In this document: positions 7,368 through 8,397 of the stretch, one piece after another
Layout of the letters: each line of letters starts with the position of its first letter
Numbering within the stretch: the stretch's first letter is position 1
The notes under the pieces: model-generated
Database searches by the model: none
The model's input: the letters and a program-made list of their open reading frames with translations, nothing else
Told to the model about the DNA's origin: nothing
Translations under genes and position numbers: made by a program
Assembly (NCBI GenBank): GCA_964354855.1
Contig: CAYHBO010000056.1
Span: forward strand, 1-8,397
Direction: 5' to 3'
Length of the DNA: 8,397 bases
From: CAYHBO01 sp964354855
GTDB lineage: Bacteria; Babelota; Babeliae; Babelales; RVW-14

Positions 7368-8093
7368 TTACTTAGTACAGTATTTTTTTAGGCGTGCAAA
7401 AAAAATAGGTACAACAATATCGGCCAACGTACATGGAATTAACACCGCCACAATGATGTAGATAAACACAAAGCTCATATGCTCCCACCAGTTACTAAAG
7501 CCAAAGCTTACTAGATATAAAATGGAAGCCATAGAACTGATGAAAATATGAAAGAAGTGAAAACCCAATGAATAAAATAATTGCCGACTCTTCTCATGTT
7601 GACTCATCACCCATCCATTAAGAATTCCTACTAGCAGGAAAGGTAACACCGTATCAAGGTGATAAATAAAGCACCAATGAAACTCCATGGAAAGATTAAC
7701 CATCTTCCCGCCAAAGTACGGAAGGATGGCATCGGACAAGGTACAGAACACCGCAGGAACGATGATTCCTACAAAAAGCCCCATTAAGTTGCTCTTAGAG
7801 TACTTACGGAACATTAAAATAGTTCCCGTCCCCGCAAATAACAAATGTAGGTAGTGAAAATTATGGAAGAGACGATAAGCAATCGAGTCATGATTATGAC
7901 CACCTACAACGTCAGATCCAATATTCGTTAAAAACGATAAAAAAATAAGCGCTATCGCAACCGAAAAAATGGCATACGGCAGATGGCAGAAGAGCTCTTC
8001 TTTGACGGTATGATGATGCTCTAAAATGTTTCTATTATCGCTAGAATTGTGTTTTTCTGTATGATTTTCATGTTCATGTTTATGACTATTCAT
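7368..8093 (-). CDS. Histidine-rich six-helix membrane protein with internal duplication, unknown function
   Basis: I do not recognise a named family. The 241 residues begin with a His-rich hydrophilic tail (eight His in the first 28 residues, including HKHEHENH and HHH). About six hydrophobic segments follow: 38-56, 78-95, 104-124, 142-162, 172-196 and 207-231. The two halves repeat two motifs. FHYLH at 79-83 matches FHFFH at 178-182. CTLSDAILPYF at 117-127 matches CTLADIVVPIF at 221-231 (6 of 11 identical: C, T, L, D, P, F). With three helices per half, this implies an inverted-topology 3+3 fold, as in many small transporters. Further His (37, 66, 68, 77, 145) and Cys141 lie in or beside helices. 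I infer metal handling or transport, without direct proof. The ATG has AGGA 6 nt upstream. The gene leads the minus-strand cluster, 20 nt before potA, so it is probably cotranscribed with the polyamine importer. Confidence 0.85.
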   Translation of the reverse strand: MNSHKHEHENHTEKHNSSDNRNILEHHHTVKEELFCHLPYAIFSVAIALIFLSFLTNIGSDVVGGHNHDSIAYRLFHNFHYLHLLFAGTGTILMFRKYSKSNLMGLFVGIIVPAVFCTLSDAILPYFGGKMVNLSMEFHWCFIYHLDTVLPFLLVGILNGWVMSQHEKSRQLFYSLGFHFFHIFISSMASILYLVSFGFSNWWEHMSFVFIYIIVAVLIPCTLADIVVPIFFARLKKYCTK

Positions 8094-8300
8094 GATGATT
8101 CCTAATTAAGGTTAATAAGGTAACAATCCGCTTACTTTATCGTTAAAATGCAAATAGCGCAAACATGTTTTTCATCTGGTCCTGACGACAAATACAAGCA
8201 CCCCCACTTCCTGTTCTAGCGCCCCCTTGAACCCCCTTATTTTTAATAAAAAGCGCACTTTTTAGCATTTTTTAATCTTTATTGCTTATTTTAATTAAAA

Positions 8301-8329
8301 TTGACAATCTGAATCTTTTTATGTATGCT
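8301..8329 (+). promoter_or_regulatory. Sigma70-type promoter for the right-edge gene
   Basis: A perfect TTGACA (8301-8306) is followed after 17 bp by TATGCT (8324-8329, 4 of 6 to TATAAT). It lies directly after the AT-rich stretch and palindrome at 8289-8300, which could act as an UP element or operator. Transcription would start near 8336, leaving a leader of roughly 55 nt before the ATG at 8390. Confidence 0.7.
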
Positions 8330-8335
8330 TATAGA

Positions 8336-8368
8336 GTAATTAAGTACTATAATTTTATAATTAATTAC
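8336..8368 (+). promoter_or_regulatory. AT-rich inverted repeat at the transcript start or leader
   Basis: GTAATTAA (8336-8343) is perfectly inverted as TTAATTAC (8361-8368). Nested inside is TATAA (8348-8352) against TTATA (8355-8359). It begins where transcription from the 8301 promoter should start, so it could be an operator overlapping +1 or a 5' leader hairpin. No T-tract follows, so it is not a terminator. AT-rich palindromes arise easily in such DNA, hence the modest confidence. Confidence 0.4.
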
Positions 8369-8373
8369 CACTT

Positions 8374-8389
8374 AAGAGGATGACCTCCT
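8374..8389 (+). promoter_or_regulatory. Ribosome binding site with an adjacent anti-SD-like sequence
   Basis: AAGAGG at 8374-8379 is a good Shine-Dalgarno for the ATG at 8390, with a slightly long 10-nt spacer. The spacer ends in CCTCCT (8384-8389), which matches the anti-Shine-Dalgarno core of 16S rRNA. It can pair with the site locally (GAGG 8376-8379 with CCTC 8384-8387, loop ATGA). An alternative ATG at 8380 abuts the Shine-Dalgarno with no spacer and is less likely to be the start. Confidence 0.55.
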
Positions 8390-8397
8390 ATGACAAT
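8390..8397 (+). CDS. Start of an unidentified plus-strand gene (partial, first two codons)
   Basis: The window ends two codons and two bases into this frame (ATG ACA AT). The call rests on the upstream context: a good promoter at 8301-8329, a leader of about 55 nt and a Shine-Dalgarno at 8374-8379. It is divergent from the minus-strand cluster. The product cannot be identified here. The other possible start, ATG at 8380, is in a different frame and stays open to the window edge. Confidence 0.55.

Larger units (their letters stand above)
8094..8389. other. Divergent intergenic region with C5 tracts and AT palindromes
   Basis: This region separates the minus-strand cluster from a plus-strand gene and holds no convincing ORF or RNA gene. 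Three runs of exactly five C lie at 8201-8205, 8222-8226 and 8232-8236; their starts are 21 and 10 bp apart, about two and one helical turns. From 8238 to 8300 it is strongly AT-rich, with a perfect palindrome TTTTAATTAAAA at 8289-8300. For the minus-strand cluster the best promoter I can see is weak: TTGCGC (8157-8162) and TAAAGT (8134-8139) on the minus strand with a 17-bp spacer, about 41 bp before the start codon. Confidence 0.6.

Noticed and set aside
8134..8162. Minus-strand promoter TTGCGC-17-TAAAGT for the membrane protein/pot cluster
   Set aside because: Only 3 of 6 and 4 of 6 consensus matches in AT-rich DNA. It is mentioned in the intergenic entry but not strong enough for its own feature.
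8248..8275. Possible terminator: AAAAAG-CGCA-CTTTTT hairpin followed by a T-run
   Set aside because: The stem is six pairs, five of them A-T, with no GC core. There is also no gene ending nearby on either strand that would need it.
1..8397. CRISPR array, tRNA/rRNA genes, insertion sequence or defence system
   Set aside because: No regularly spaced direct repeats, no tRNA-like cloverleaf, no transposase and no defence-type domain were seen on either strand.

Overview
The window is AT-rich bacterial DNA. It is dominated by one long minus-strand gene cluster of seven genes, flanked by the ends of two plus-strand genes that run off the window. In transcription order (right to left) the cluster is: a histidine-rich six-helix membrane protein of unknown function, potA, potB, potC, potD, lepB and metG. 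The gene content suggests a Gram-negative-like bacterium with a scavenging lifestyle, as it imports polyamines. My best guess, from the overall flavour of the proteins (an atypical LepB with a long N-terminal extension, AT-rich divergent housekeeping genes), is a host-associated lineage such as Candidatus Dependentiae (TM6). There is no rRNA or other phylogenetic marker to prove this.

Left edge (1-190): the last 39 codons of a plus-strand gene encoding a charged Glu/Gln/Arg/Ala-rich tail. It is followed by a strong 12-bp hairpin terminator with T-tracts on both strands, which serves both this gene and the convergent metG. Then comes metG (191-2146), a full-length bacterial methionyl-tRNA synthetase with a C-terminal tRNA-binding domain. 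The 119-bp gap between metG and lepB holds a pair of inverted repeat units of the scattered REP-like kind, with a possible metG promoter inside it.

Centre (2266-7347): lepB (signal peptidase I) and a complete polyamine ABC importer, potABCD. The pot genes are packed with overlaps of 1, 8 and 8 nt (potA/potB, potB/potC, potC/potD), a sign of translational coupling. lepB follows potD after 23 nt with a good ribosome binding site. PotA is the ATPase, PotB and PotC are the two permeases, and PotD is the substrate-binding protein. PotD appears to be membrane-anchored, and it has lost several aromatic residues of the classical spermidine pocket while keeping the acidic ones.

Right edge (7368-8397): the histidine-rich membrane protein starts the minus-strand cluster, 20 nt upstream of potA. 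I found an internal duplication in it (FHxxH plus CTLxDxxxPxF motifs in both halves), which suggests a 3+3 helix transporter fold, possibly for a metal. The roughly 300-bp divergent intergenic region carries phased C5 tracts, AT-rich palindromes, a good sigma70-type promoter and an unusual ribosome-binding region for a plus-strand gene whose first codons end the window.

The best candidate for something undescribed is the histidine-rich membrane protein linked to the polyamine importer. The rest is recognisable housekeeping and transport with some unusual residues.
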